From assembly GCA_964607705.1 (NCBI GenBank), contig CAZSLI010000009.1, forward strand, positions 21,789-85,788: a stretch of DNA of 64,000 nucleotides. Direction: 5' to 3'. Position 1 is the stretch's first letter. The number at the start of each line of letters is the position of its first letter. The notes under the pieces are model-generated. The model made no database searches and was not told where the DNA came from. It saw only the letters and a program-made list of their open reading frames with translations. The stretch comes from CAZSLI01 sp964607705. GTDB lineage: Bacteria > Actinomycetota > Coriobacteriia > Anaerosomatales > PHET01. Below are positions 32,170-39,792 of the stretch, piece by piece. The position numbers and the translations under genes are program-made.

Positions 32170-33269
32170 GCGGCAAGCGGGTCGTGGTCAAAGTGGGCTC
32201 GTCCACCCTCACGGGTGATGATGGGCGCCTCGATCGCGGCTTCGCCTCTGAGCTCGTCAGGCAGCTGTGTGACCTGATCGATGCCGGCGACTGTCCGGTA
32301 CTCGTCTCGAGCGGCGCCATCGCCGCCGGAGTCACTCGCTTGGGGCTCAGCGAGCGGCCCAGCGACATGCCGTCGCTCCAGGCCGCGGCGTCCGTGGGCC
32401 AGGTGAGCCTCATCGAGATGTACGCGATCCTGTTCGGCGAGCGCGAGGTGCCCGTCGGGCAGGTGCTTCTGACCCGCCACGACACCGGGCACCGCGAGTC
32501 GTTCCTTCACGCTCGGGACACCTTCGAGCGCCTCATCTCTCTGGGCGCCGTGCCCATCGTCAACGAGAACGATACGGTGGCGGTCGACGAGATCCGGTTC
32601 GGGGACAACGACACGCTTGCGGCTCTGGTCGCGACCATGGTCGGGGCGGACCTCGTTGTGGTCCTCTCGGACATCGATGGCCTGTACGACGCGGACCCGC
32701 GGGTCGCCGAGGAGGCCAAGCTGCTCGCCAATGTGGACGAGCTGACCGAGGACCTCGTGGCAGCAGCAGGCGGTGCCGGTAGCGAGGTGGGCAGCGGGGG
32801 CATGGCGACGAAGGTTGAAGCTGCTCGGGTGCTCATGCGCGCCGGCATACCGATGGTGGTGTGCGACGGGCGGAGAGCCGGCGTCCTTGCCGATGCTGTT
32901 GCGGGTGAGGCCTGCGGCACTCGGTTCACCCCCGGAGAAGAGACGCTGGGCGCGCGCAAGCTCTGGATCGCCCTCGGGCGCAACGCAGCCGGAGAGATCG
33001 TGATCGACGACGGAGCCAAGTCCGCCGTGACCCAGCGCCAATCGTCGCTACTTCCGGCAGGCGTCGTCTCCGTCGGCGGCGAGTTCGAGGCCGGTGATGC
33101 GGTAGTATTGGTTGATCGTTCGGGCGCGGTAGTGGCGCGCGGATTGACCGAGTTCTCCTCGGCAGACCTCGACCTGGTCAAGGGCATGAAGACCCCTGCC
33201 ATCGCCGAGAAGCACCCGCACCTGGCGGGCAAGGAAGTCGTGCATAGGGACCGGCTGGCGATCCTGTAA
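32166..33269 (+). CDS. proB: Glutamate 5-kinase
   Basis: 367 aa, first enzyme of proline synthesis (glutamate + ATP to glutamyl-5-phosphate). Amino-acid kinase domain: VVKVGSSTLTGDDG (N-terminus), SSGAIAAGVTRLG, PIVNENDTVAVDEIRFGDND and VLSDIDGLYDADPR. C-terminal PUA domain from about residue 275 (GEIVIDDGAKSAVTQRQSSL). Feedback control by proline is usual for this two-domain form. ATGA overlap with obgE; proA follows after 25 nt. Confidence 0.97.
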   Translation: MSGKRVVVKVGSSTLTGDDGRLDRGFASELVRQLCDLIDAGDCPVLVSSGAIAAGVTRLGLSERPSDMPSLQAAASVGQVSLIEMYAILFGEREVPVGQVLLTRHDTGHRESFLHARDTFERLISLGAVPIVNENDTVAVDEIRFGDNDTLAALVATMVGADLVVVLSDIDGLYDADPRVAEEAKLLANVDELTEDLVAAAGGAGSEVGSGGMATKVEAARVLMRAGIPMVVCDGRRAGVLADAVAGEACGTRFTPGEETLGARKLWIALGRNAAGEIVIDDGAKSAVTQRQSSLLPAGVVSVGGEFEAGDAVVLVDRSGAVVARGLTEFSSADLDLVKGMKTPAIAEKHPHLAGKEVVHRDRLAIL

Positions 33270-33294
33270 CGCCGGCAAGGGAGGAGCGTCACAG

Positions 33295-34548
33295 ATGTCG
33301 CAGGTCCTGCATCTTGCAGAGCGAGCTCGCGAGGCGGCTACTCGGCTCGCGATCACATCTACCGGGCAGCGCAATCGCGCCCTGTTGGTCATGGCCCACG
33401 CATTGAGCGCGAAGCAGGACGACCTGCTCGCGGCCAACGCCGCCGATCTGGACGCGGCGCGCGCCAAGGGAACACCCGCAGGTCTGCTCGACCGGCTTGA
33501 GCTGACACCGGCGCGGCTGAAGTCGATGTCCGAGGCGCTGCGAGGCCTGTCGTTGCTTCCAGACCCCATCGGCGAGGTCATCGAGGGTTACACGCTGCCC
33601 AACGGCATCGAGCTCAAGCAGGTCCGTGTTCCGCTGGGCGTGGTCGGCATGATCTACGAAGCGCGCCCGAACGTGACCGCTGATGCAGCGGGCCTGTGCA
33701 TGAAGACCGGCAACGCGGTCATCCTGCGCGGGGGCTCGCTGGCCCACCAGAGCAACCTCGCACTCACGCGGGTGCTTTCCGAGGCAGCCGCTTCTTCGGG
33801 GATGCCCGAGGACTGCATCCAGTCCATCGAGACGACCGACCATGCCGCTGCCGAGGAGCTCATGGGCCTGCACGGCTACGTCGACGTGCTGATTCCGCGT
33901 GGTGGAGCCGGGCTCATCCGAAGCGTCGTGGAGAACGCGAAGGTCCCGGTGATCGAGACGGGTACGGGCAACTGCCACGTCTACGTCCACGAGGCGGCCG
34001 ACCTCGATGTCGCGCGTAGGATCGTCGTCAACGCCAAATGCCAACGGCCGAGCGTGTGCAACGCGGCCGAGTCGCTGCTCGTCGACGAGAGCATCTACGA
34101 TCGCGCACTTCCTCCCATGCTCAAGGAGCTCGAGGACAACGGCGTCACCCTCTACGCCGACGAGAAGACCCGGGCTCTCGGTGCGGTCATGCGGATCGAA
34201 GCGGCCACCGACGAGGACTGGGGCACCGAGTACCACGACCTCAAGATGAGCGTGAAGGTAGTCTCCGCTCTCGACGAGGCGATCCGGCACATCAACCGGT
34301 ACGGCACCAAGCACTCCGAGGCGATCGTCACCCGCGACTACTCGGCGGCCCGGCGCTTCCTGAACGAGGTGGACGCCGCGGCGGTCTACGTCAACGCGTC
34401 GACGCGCTTCACCGATGGTGGCGAGTTCGGCCTCGGCGCGGAGATAGGTATCTCGACCCAGAAGCTTCATGCACGCGGACCCATGGGCCTCGCCGCGCTG
34501 ACCTCCACCAAGTACATGCTGATGGGAGATGGGCAGATCCGCGAGTGA
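33295..34548 (+). CDS. proA: Gamma-glutamyl phosphate reductase
   Basis: 417-aa NADPH-dependent aldehyde-dehydrogenase-fold enzyme, second step of proline synthesis. Visible: VPLGVVGMIYEARPNVTADA, GNAVILRGGSLAHQSN, and the catalytic cysteine C255 in CQRPSVCNAAESLL, with ETGTGNCHVYV before it. ATG start with GGGAGGAG upstream. Its stop overlaps the GTG start of nadD. Confidence 0.97.
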   Translation: MSQVLHLAERAREAATRLAITSTGQRNRALLVMAHALSAKQDDLLAANAADLDAARAKGTPAGLLDRLELTPARLKSMSEALRGLSLLPDPIGEVIEGYTLPNGIELKQVRVPLGVVGMIYEARPNVTADAAGLCMKTGNAVILRGGSLAHQSNLALTRVLSEAAASSGMPEDCIQSIETTDHAAAEELMGLHGYVDVLIPRGGAGLIRSVVENAKVPVIETGTGNCHVYVHEAADLDVARRIVVNAKCQRPSVCNAAESLLVDESIYDRALPPMLKELEDNGVTLYADEKTRALGAVMRIEAATDEDWGTEYHDLKMSVKVVSALDEAIRHINRYGTKHSEAIVTRDYSAARRFLNEVDAAAVYVNASTRFTDGGEFGLGAEIGISTQKLHARGPMGLAALTSTKYMLMGDGQIRE

Positions 34549-35162
34549 GAAGCGGCACCCGACTCGGCATCATGGGTGGGACGTTCGATCCCATCCACAA
34601 CGGGCACCTCGTCACCGCCGAGGAAGCGCTCGTGCAGTTCAACCTGGACAAGGTCGTCTTCATGCCGACAGGGGAGCCGGCGGCCAAGACGCATCGCCCT
34701 GTCACTCCGGCAGAGCACAGGTACCTGATGGCCGTTCTCGCGACGGCGGCGAACCCGGACTTCGATGTGAGCCGGATCGAGGTCGACCGACCCGGTGTCA
34801 CGTACACGGTCGATACGCTCCGGGCGCTACGCGACCTCTACGGTCCGGCAGCAGAGCTCTTCTTCATCACGGGCGCCGACGCCGTCTGGGAGATCCTCAC
34901 CTGGAAGGACGCCGAGGATGTCGCGGAGCTCGCGACGTTCATCGCCGCAACGCGTCCCGGCTACGATCTCGAGGCGGCCAAGCGAGCGCATGAGGAGGCC
35001 GTGACGAGATTTCGTGTCGAGTACATGGAAGTGCCCGCGCTCGCGATCTCGTCGACCGATCTGCGCGAGCGCGTGGTGCAGCGTCGTCCTATCAGATACC
35101 TCACGCCCGAGGCGGTCGCCACCTACATCGCCAAGCACGGGCTTTACCGGGAGCCGTACTGA
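34545..35162 (+). CDS. nadD: Nicotinate-nucleotide adenylyltransferase
   Basis: 205 aa nucleotidyltransferase forming nicotinate adenine dinucleotide from NaMN and ATP in NAD synthesis. Key motifs: MGGTFDPIHNGHL (phosphate-binding HxGH) and ISSTDLRERV. The GTG start at the GTGA overlap with proA gives the usual short N-terminus RSGTRLGIMGG; the open frame upstream is inside proA. No strong ribosome-binding site, so translation is probably coupled to proA. yqeK follows directly. Confidence 0.96.
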   Translation: MRSGTRLGIMGGTFDPIHNGHLVTAEEALVQFNLDKVVFMPTGEPAAKTHRPVTPAEHRYLMAVLATAANPDFDVSRIEVDRPGVTYTVDTLRALRDLYGPAAELFFITGADAVWEILTWKDAEDVAELATFIAATRPGYDLEAAKRAHEEAVTRFRVEYMEVPALAISSTDLRERVVQRRPIRYLTPEAVATYIAKHGLYREPY

Positions 35163-35741
35163 GTGCCGGTCACCTTCGACATGGCAGAAGCCGCCGTCCG
35201 CACGCACCTTGGTGAGGAGGCGTTCGCGCATTCGCGCGCCGTTGCCGATATGGCCGGCCTCATCGCGACCGTCTATGGGCTCGACGTAGCGGCCGCGCGC
35301 CTCGCGGGGCTGCTGCACGACTGGCACCGCGAATTGGGCCCCGCGGAGTTGCTCACGCGCGCTCGTGCCGCCGAACTGCCTGTCACGGATGCCGAGGAAA
35401 TCGCACCCTATCTTCTCCATGCACATACAGGCGCGCAGGAGCTTCGCGAGGTGTTTCCCGACCTCGGTCCCGAGGTGCTGGCGGCCATCGAGAACCACAC
35501 GCTGGGCGACCCGTTGATGGCGCCGCTCGACAAGGCGGTCTACGTCGCCGATATGATCGAGCCCGGTCGCGACTACCAAGATGTCGACGACTTGCGCGAA
35601 GCGGTGGGAACGGTCGCGCTCGATGACCTGTTCGCCCTGTGCTATCAGCACTCGATCGCTCATCTGGTCGCCACCCGCAAGCGCCTCCATCCGAAGACGA
35701 TCGACGTCTGGAACGCGCTCGTCGCGAGGGCTCGGCAATGA
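35163..35741 (+). CDS. yqeK: YqeK-type HD-domain diadenosine tetraphosphate hydrolase
   Basis: 192 aa HD-superfamily phosphohydrolase. Metal ligands: HSRAVADMAGL (first His), LAGLLHDWHREL (HD pair), HAHTGAQELRE and IENHTLGDPLMAPLDKAVYVAD. YqeK proteins split Ap4A to two ADP and lower stress alarmone levels. GTG start immediately after the nadD stop, as in most Gram-positive bacteria (nadD-yqeK-rsfS), here with a LytR-like gene inserted before rsfS. Confidence 0.92.
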   Translation: MPVTFDMAEAAVRTHLGEEAFAHSRAVADMAGLIATVYGLDVAAARLAGLLHDWHRELGPAELLTRARAAELPVTDAEEIAPYLLHAHTGAQELREVFPDLGPEVLAAIENHTLGDPLMAPLDKAVYVADMIEPGRDYQDVDDLREAVGTVALDDLFALCYQHSIAHLVATRKRLHPKTIDVWNALVARARQ

Positions 35742-36856
35742 GCGAGAAGCAGCGACGCTCCAGCACGCCACCGCCTCCCGAGTCCCCGTCGGGCTACCGG
35801 TCGACGCGACGTGGCTCCAAGGCGCTCAAGACCGCCAAGAAGGCCGAGAAGCAGCACAAGGTCGCAACCGCGATGCAGCGGACGACCCGCAGCGTCCGCA
35901 ACGTCGTGATCGTGGTGGTCCAGGCTATCGCGGCGGCCGGCTTCGCGCTGCTCGTGCTGCTGCTCGCCGCCATGCTCGTCAACTCGGCCGTCCGCTGGAA
36001 TGCGCAGCGGCTCGCTGACAGGCAGAACTCGCCGTCCGAGCGCGAGCGGCGTTCGCGCGAGAACGTCGTCATAGTCGGCGCCAACGGCGAAGACCCCGTC
36101 GGCTTTCTGGCGCTCAGGGTCGACCGCAAAGGCAACCAGGTCTTCGGCATCGCCATCCCCGAGGGGGCCTTCATAGACGTGCCGGGTCAGGGCTTCTCCC
36201 GGATCGGCGACGCATATCCCGCTGGCGCGGACGTCGTCGTATCGGGCATAGCGAACTACCTGTCGGTACCGTTCACGAAGTACGTCGTGGTCCCGGCCAA
36301 CGTCTACCGGGACGCGGTGCGCCGGCAGGTCGTGCGCGGCATCCCCGAAGCGGCGACCTCGAGCAACCTGACCGAGGAGGAGCTGCGGGCGCTCTCATCC
36401 GAGATCTCCGCGGTGCCGCAGAAGAACGTCGCGCTCGTCCCGATGCCGGTGAAGCCCATCAAGCTGGGCAACCAGACCTACTTCGAGCCCCAGAAGGACG
36501 AGGTGGCCGACCTGCTCAAGTCATGGTGGGGTGTCGACCCCGCCAAGGGAGACGAGATAACCCGGGTCGTGGTATACAACGGCGCCGGCGTGCCCGGCAT
36601 CGCCGGCCAGGCAGCTCAGCAGCTCATCCGCTCGGGCTACCGCGTCGTGGATACGCAGAACGCTGACCGGTTCGACTACGCCACCACCAAGATCGTGGTC
36701 AGGCGCGGGAACAAGTCAACTGGTGCGGGGGTCCAGAAGGTCCTCGGCGTCGGAGAAGTCGAGGTCGACCAATCGACCGAGACGGTGACGGATCTGGTCG
36801 TCATAATCGGCAAGGACTACAAGCCGCCGACCGGTGGCGAAACGAAAGGGAACTGA
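35738..36856 (+). CDS. Degenerate LytR-CpsA-Psr-like membrane protein with LytR_C domain
   Basis: 372 aa: basic, proline-rich cytosolic N-terminus (residues 1-55), one membrane helix at about 58-85 (AIAAAGFALLVLLLAAMLV), then an extracytoplasmic part. Residues about 105-200 keep the shape of an LCP domain (VFGIAIPEGAFIDVPGQGFS, DAYPAGADVVVSGIANYLSV, FTKYVVVPANVYRDAV). The catalytic SIPRDT motif of LCP ligases reads AIPEGA, and the usual RSDT motif region reads PVGFLA, so ligase activity is unlikely. C-terminal LytR_C domain at about 270-325 (RVVVYNGAGVPGIAGQAAQQ, YRVVDTQNADRFDYATTKIV). ATG start at the overlap with yqeK. Probably a cell-wall-associated structural or binding protein. Confidence 0.75.
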   Translation: MSEKQRRSSTPPPPESPSGYRSTRRGSKALKTAKKAEKQHKVATAMQRTTRSVRNVVIVVVQAIAAAGFALLVLLLAAMLVNSAVRWNAQRLADRQNSPSERERRSRENVVIVGANGEDPVGFLALRVDRKGNQVFGIAIPEGAFIDVPGQGFSRIGDAYPAGADVVVSGIANYLSVPFTKYVVVPANVYRDAVRRQVVRGIPEAATSSNLTEEELRALSSEISAVPQKNVALVPMPVKPIKLGNQTYFEPQKDEVADLLKSWWGVDPAKGDEITRVVVYNGAGVPGIAGQAAQQLIRSGYRVVDTQNADRFDYATTKIVVRRGNKSTGAGVQKVLGVGEVEVDQSTETVTDLVVIIGKDYKPPTGGETKGN

Positions 36857-37246
36857 GTGTCTTCATCCAAGGAAGAAGCACGGCTTGCAGCCGTTGCAGC
36901 GAGCGACAAGCTTGCGACCGACATCATCGCCATCGACGTCGCCGCACTTCTCGTGGTGACCGACTACTTCGTGATCTGCACCGGCAACAGCGCGATTCAA
37001 GTGCGCGCGATCGGTGACGCCGTTGAGGACCGGCTGCGCGAGGAGATGGGTGTCAAACCCATCGGGCGTGAGGGCGCCGAGGAAGGCAAGTGGCTTCTTC
37101 TCGACTACGGCGACTTCGTGTTCCACGTGTTCCAGCCCGGGGAGCGCGAGTTCTATCGCCTGGAGAAGCTTTGGGGCGACGCTCCTCGGCTACAGTTGCC
37201 GGGTGAGGTCACCGGTTCGGGCGCGCCGCAGGACCAGGAGTCGTGA
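36857..37246 (+). CDS. rsfS: Ribosomal silencing factor RsfS
   Basis: 129 aa, YbeB/RsfS family; binds L14 and blocks subunit joining when nutrients are low. Signatures: DIIAIDVAALLVVTDYFVIC, GNSAIQVRAIGDAVEDRL, GREGAEEGKWLLLDYGDFVF and VFQPGEREFYRLEKLWGDA. GTG start directly after the LCP-like gene, and overlap (GTGA) with the EamA transporter. Confidence 0.96.
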   Translation: MSSSKEEARLAAVAASDKLATDIIAIDVAALLVVTDYFVICTGNSAIQVRAIGDAVEDRLREEMGVKPIGREGAEEGKWLLLDYGDFVFHVFQPGEREFYRLEKLWGDAPRLQLPGEVTGSGAPQDQES

Positions 37247-38208
37247 GCGAGGGTATCCGTCGGTACGGCATCCAGCTCGCCCTCGTCGCGGTCGCGGTCG
37301 TATGGGGCGCGACCTTCGTCATGGTCAAGGACGCCGTCGAGGCGTATCCGCTGTACTCGTTTCTCGGCTGGCGCTTCGCGATAGCCGTGGCGGCGTTCGT
37401 CATCCTGTTCCCTCGTTGCCTCAAGCGGCTCACGCCCGGCGTGATAGGGGTGGGCCTGCTCGCCGGTGCGCTGATGTGCGCCGGCTACATCTTCCAGACC
37501 TGGGGCCTTCAGGCGACGAGTGCCAGCAAGGCGGCGTTCATCACCGGCATGTTCGTTGTGATCACGCCCGCAATGCAGGCCGTGCTCCTGCGCCAGGCGC
37601 CTCATAAGGCGACCATCTTCGGAGTGGGCCTGGCGGTAGTGGGGCTGTGGCTGCTCTCGGGCGCCTCGGCGGGGGGCTGGAGTGTCGGCGACACGCGGGT
37701 GCTGCTTTGCGCGATCGCCTATTCCGCACACATGATCGTGCTCGGAAGCCTCGGACGCCGCCATGACGTGCTCGCGCTCACGTTCGTGCAGCTGCTCACG
37801 ACCGCCGTCGTCTGCGGGGGCATCGCCCTGGCGACCGAGCCTCGACAGCTGCCGCCCACGGCTGAGGTCTGGGTCGCGTTGCTCGTGACCGGCGTCCTTG
37901 CGTCGGCAGTCGCCTTCGCCGTACAGACGTACGCGCAGCAACACATCCCGCCCGCAAGGACGGCACTGATCCTGATCACCGAGCCGGCGTTCGGCGGCTT
38001 CTTCGGCTGGCTTGCCGGCGAGATGCTGGGGGTGCGAGGTCTCGCTGGTGCGCTTATGATCCTCGGCGGCATGATCACCGCTGAGGTTGTGGGCGCGGCT
38101 GCCGCGGCCGACGAGCACGTGGTCCTGGAGCCCGCGCTCGAAGGTCCGTCGGTGCCGCTGGTGGAGCAGGTCGACACGTCCGAAAGCACGGCGAGTGGGG
38201 TCTCGTAG
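37243..38208 (+). CDS. EamA-family (DMT) transporter
   Basis: 321 aa with about ten hydrophobic helices in two EamA repeats (GIQLALVAVAVVWGATFVMV opens the first; LCAIAYSAHMIVLGSLGRRH opens the second). The family exports metabolites such as amino acids or other small molecules. A hydrophilic tail of about 30 residues follows the last helix. GTG start overlapping rsfS. Last gene of the obgE operon; substrate unknown. Confidence 0.88.
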   Translation: MSEGIRRYGIQLALVAVAVVWGATFVMVKDAVEAYPLYSFLGWRFAIAVAAFVILFPRCLKRLTPGVIGVGLLAGALMCAGYIFQTWGLQATSASKAAFITGMFVVITPAMQAVLLRQAPHKATIFGVGLAVVGLWLLSGASAGGWSVGDTRVLLCAIAYSAHMIVLGSLGRRHDVLALTFVQLLTTAVVCGGIALATEPRQLPPTAEVWVALLVTGVLASAVAFAVQTYAQQHIPPARTALILITEPAFGGFFGWLAGEMLGVRGLAGALMILGGMITAEVVGAAAAADEHVVLEPALEGPSVPLVEQVDTSESTASGVS

Positions 38209-38237
38209 GGGTTGTCGCGCGTAGCCGAAGAGTGCGC

Positions 38238-38265
38238 TTGACCGCGTTCGAGCCGCTGGTATACT
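38238..38265 (+). promoter_or_regulatory. Promoter of tRNA-Ala
   Basis: TTGACC (38238-38243), 16-nt spacer, TATACT (38260-38265). Both hexamers match consensus in five of six positions. The tRNA begins 31 nt after the -10. Confidence 0.68.
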
Positions 38266-38296
38266 ACCGCTTGCCGCTCAGGCGGCGCCCAGATGT

Positions 38297-38372
38297 GGGG
38301 CCTTAGCTCAGCTGGGAGAGCGTCTGGCTGGCAGCCAGAAGGTCAGGGGTTCGATCCCCCTAGGCTCCACCA
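38297..38372 (+). tRNA. tRNA-Ala (anticodon GGC)
   Basis: Complete cloverleaf: acceptor GGGGCCT/AGGCTCC with the G3.U70 pair that identifies alanine tRNAs, D stem GCTC/GAGC, anticodon stem TCTGG/CCAGA around CTGGCAG (anticodon GGC), T arm AGGGG-TTCGATC-CCCCT, discriminator A and an encoded CCA (38370-38372). Own promoter and terminator. Confidence 0.97.
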
Positions 38373-38382
38373 AGGAAATGAC

Positions 38383-38408
38383 GACACCCGCCGATGACGG
38401 CGGGTGTC
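38383..38408 (+). terminator. Intrinsic terminator of tRNA-Ala
   Basis: Perfect 11-bp stem (arms 38383-38393 and 38398-38408), ATGA loop, followed by TTTTCTTT. The clearest rho-independent terminator in the window. Confidence 0.88.
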
Positions 38409-38414
38409 TTTTCT

Positions 38415-38444
38415 TTGCGTGCGGTTAGTCGCAACTGTTACAAT
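38415..38444 (+). promoter_or_regulatory. Possible promoter of the small membrane ORF
   Basis: TTGCGT (38415-38420), 18-nt spacer, TACAAT (38439-38444, five of six match). The spacing is slightly long and the -35 is weak. Confidence 0.35.
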
Positions 38445-38498
38445 CCCAGTTGCATTCGGGACCGTGGGGGACCCGTTGACCATGCCGTTGGGGGACCT

Positions 38499-38705
38499 TT
38501 GGAACAGCCGTTCTTCGGACCGGACATGTTCGTGCCGCTGGTCGGCGCGACGATATGGGTGATGGTCGCTCCGTTGCTCGTACTCGCCTCGGACCCGCGT
38601 CTCCGACGGCGCAACCCCGATCACTTCGCGCGGCTTGTGCGCATCAGTCGTACGTGGGGCATTCTCGCTTGTTTCCTCGGCTTCGTGATCGCGCGTCTCC
38701 TCTAA
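38499..38705 (+). CDS. Small hydrophobic protein, two possible membrane helices
   Basis: 68 aa from a TTG with GGGGGA 5 nt upstream. The reading frame continues back to 38394, but that part covers the terminator and promoter region. Helix 1 is about residues 12-31 (PLVGATIWVMVAPLLVLAS), then a basic loop with DPRLRRRNPDHFARLVR, and helix 2 is about 52-68 (WGILACFLGFVIARLL) reaching the C-terminus. It has no relatives I recognise. It ends 4 nt inside the converging ldh gene. A real gene is supported by promoter, ribosome-binding site and protein-like composition, but is not certain. Confidence 0.5.
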   Translation: MEQPFFGPDMFVPLVGATIWVMVAPLLVLASDPRLRRRNPDHFARLVRISRTWGILACFLGFVIARLL

Positions 38706-39670
38706 CTCCTGCTCGTTCCTTGTGCTGCGTGGGCCTCGGCGACGGCGGCTTTCACCGTCCGCGCGCTGTTCGCGAGCGCTTCCTCCTCGGCCGGCTCTAG
38801 TTGCGGCATGAACGTGTCGAGCACGCCCGAGCCGCCCACGAGCCGAGGCAGGGAGACGGTCACGTCACTCACCCCGGCGACATCCGGGGTGGGGGCGCAC
38901 ACGGTCAGGACGCTGCGCCGGTCGCTCAGTACCGTGTCCACGATGCGGGCGAGCGCCGCACCGACTCCGTAGTACGTCGCGTTCTTGCCCTCGATGATGC
39001 GGTAGGCGGCGTTGCGGACGGCGTCGTCCACCTCGGCTCGATCCTGGTCATCGAGTTCGTCGCCGTGGTCGCGGCAGAACTCCTCGAGCGGCATACCTGC
39101 GACCGTCATCGTCGACCAGGCGAGGACCTCGCTGTCGCCGTGCTCGCCGAGGACGTAGCCGTGCACGTGCTGAGCGTCGATGCCGATGCGGTTCGCGATC
39201 AGCGCGCGGTAGCGCGCTGTGTCGAGCGTCGTGCCACTGCCGAAGACGCGCCCAGCCGGCGCGCCCGACTCGCGCGCGATCTCATCGGCGATGTGCGTCA
39301 TGACATCGACCGGGTTCGAGGCCACCACGAGCGTCGCACCGGGCGCGTTCGTGAGGACCGCAGGTATGACCTCCGCAAAGACTGCGGCGTTCCGGCCGAG
39401 GACGTCCATGCGGCTCTCGCCGGGCCGCTGCCCGACTCCGGCCGCCACGATGACCACACCTGCGCCGTCCAGTGCCTCGTAGCCGCCCGACGTGACCCGC
39501 AACGGGTTCGAGAAGGGGACCGCGTGCGATATGTCGGCCGCCTCGGCCTTGGCCCGCTCCTCGAATTTGTCCACCAAGACGATCTGCCGACCCACGCCCT
39601 GCATCAGGCATGCGAAGGCGGCGGTCGACCCCACCAGGCCTGCTCCGACGATGCCGACCTTCATAGCCAT
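38702..39670 (-). CDS. ldh: L-lactate dehydrogenase
   Basis: 322-aa NAD-dependent dehydrogenase interconverting pyruvate and lactate. NAD site VGIVGAGLVGSTAAFA (residues 5-20); substrate loop AAGVGQRPGESRMDVLGRN with Gln at the position that decides lactate (Gln) over malate (Arg) dehydrogenase; DTARYRALIANRIG with the substrate-binding arginine; catalytic histidine in GEHGDSEV. ATG at 39670 follows GGGAGCG; a second ATG is two codons on. Transcribed against leuS; a fermentative role fits an anaerobe. Fructose-1,6-bisphosphate regulation cannot be judged from sequence. Confidence 0.93.
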   Translation of the reverse strand: MAMKVGIVGAGLVGSTAAFACLMQGVGRQIVLVDKFEERAKAEAADISHAVPFSNPLRVTSGGYEALDGAGVVIVAAGVGQRPGESRMDVLGRNAAVFAEVIPAVLTNAPGATLVVASNPVDVMTHIADEIARESGAPAGRVFGSGTTLDTARYRALIANRIGIDAQHVHGYVLGEHGDSEVLAWSTMTVAGMPLEEFCRDHGDELDDQDRAEVDDAVRNAAYRIIEGKNATYYGVGAALARIVDTVLSDRRSVLTVCAPTPDVAGVSDVTVSLPRLVGGSGVLDTFMPQLEPAEEEALANSARTVKAAVAEAHAAQGTSRS

Positions 39671-39738
39671 CGCTCCCTTCGCCTAGACCTCTCGGTTCGT
39701 TCCCGCGCCGAAGCCGAGCGAAGCGGCGGCTCCTCGGC

Positions 39739-39744
39739 TAGAAT
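39739..39744 (+). promoter_or_regulatory. Candidate -10 element for leuS
   Basis: TAGAAT in the context CTCGGCTAGAATCTTT, 48 nt before the leuS GTG. No good -35 is seen. The same CTAGAATC string occurs before the cyclophilin gene and dnaJ. Confidence 0.4.
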
Positions 39745-39792
39745 CTTTCGGTACCGCACAGACCGGGAGACGCGCCGAGGAGGCCCTTACCC

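Noticed and set aside
39671..39792. T-box leader before leuS
   Set aside because: The gap is only about 120 nt and lacks the T-box sequence (TGGNACCGCG) and the specifier-loop/terminator arrangement. GGTACCGCAC is present by chance but no flanking structure is seen.
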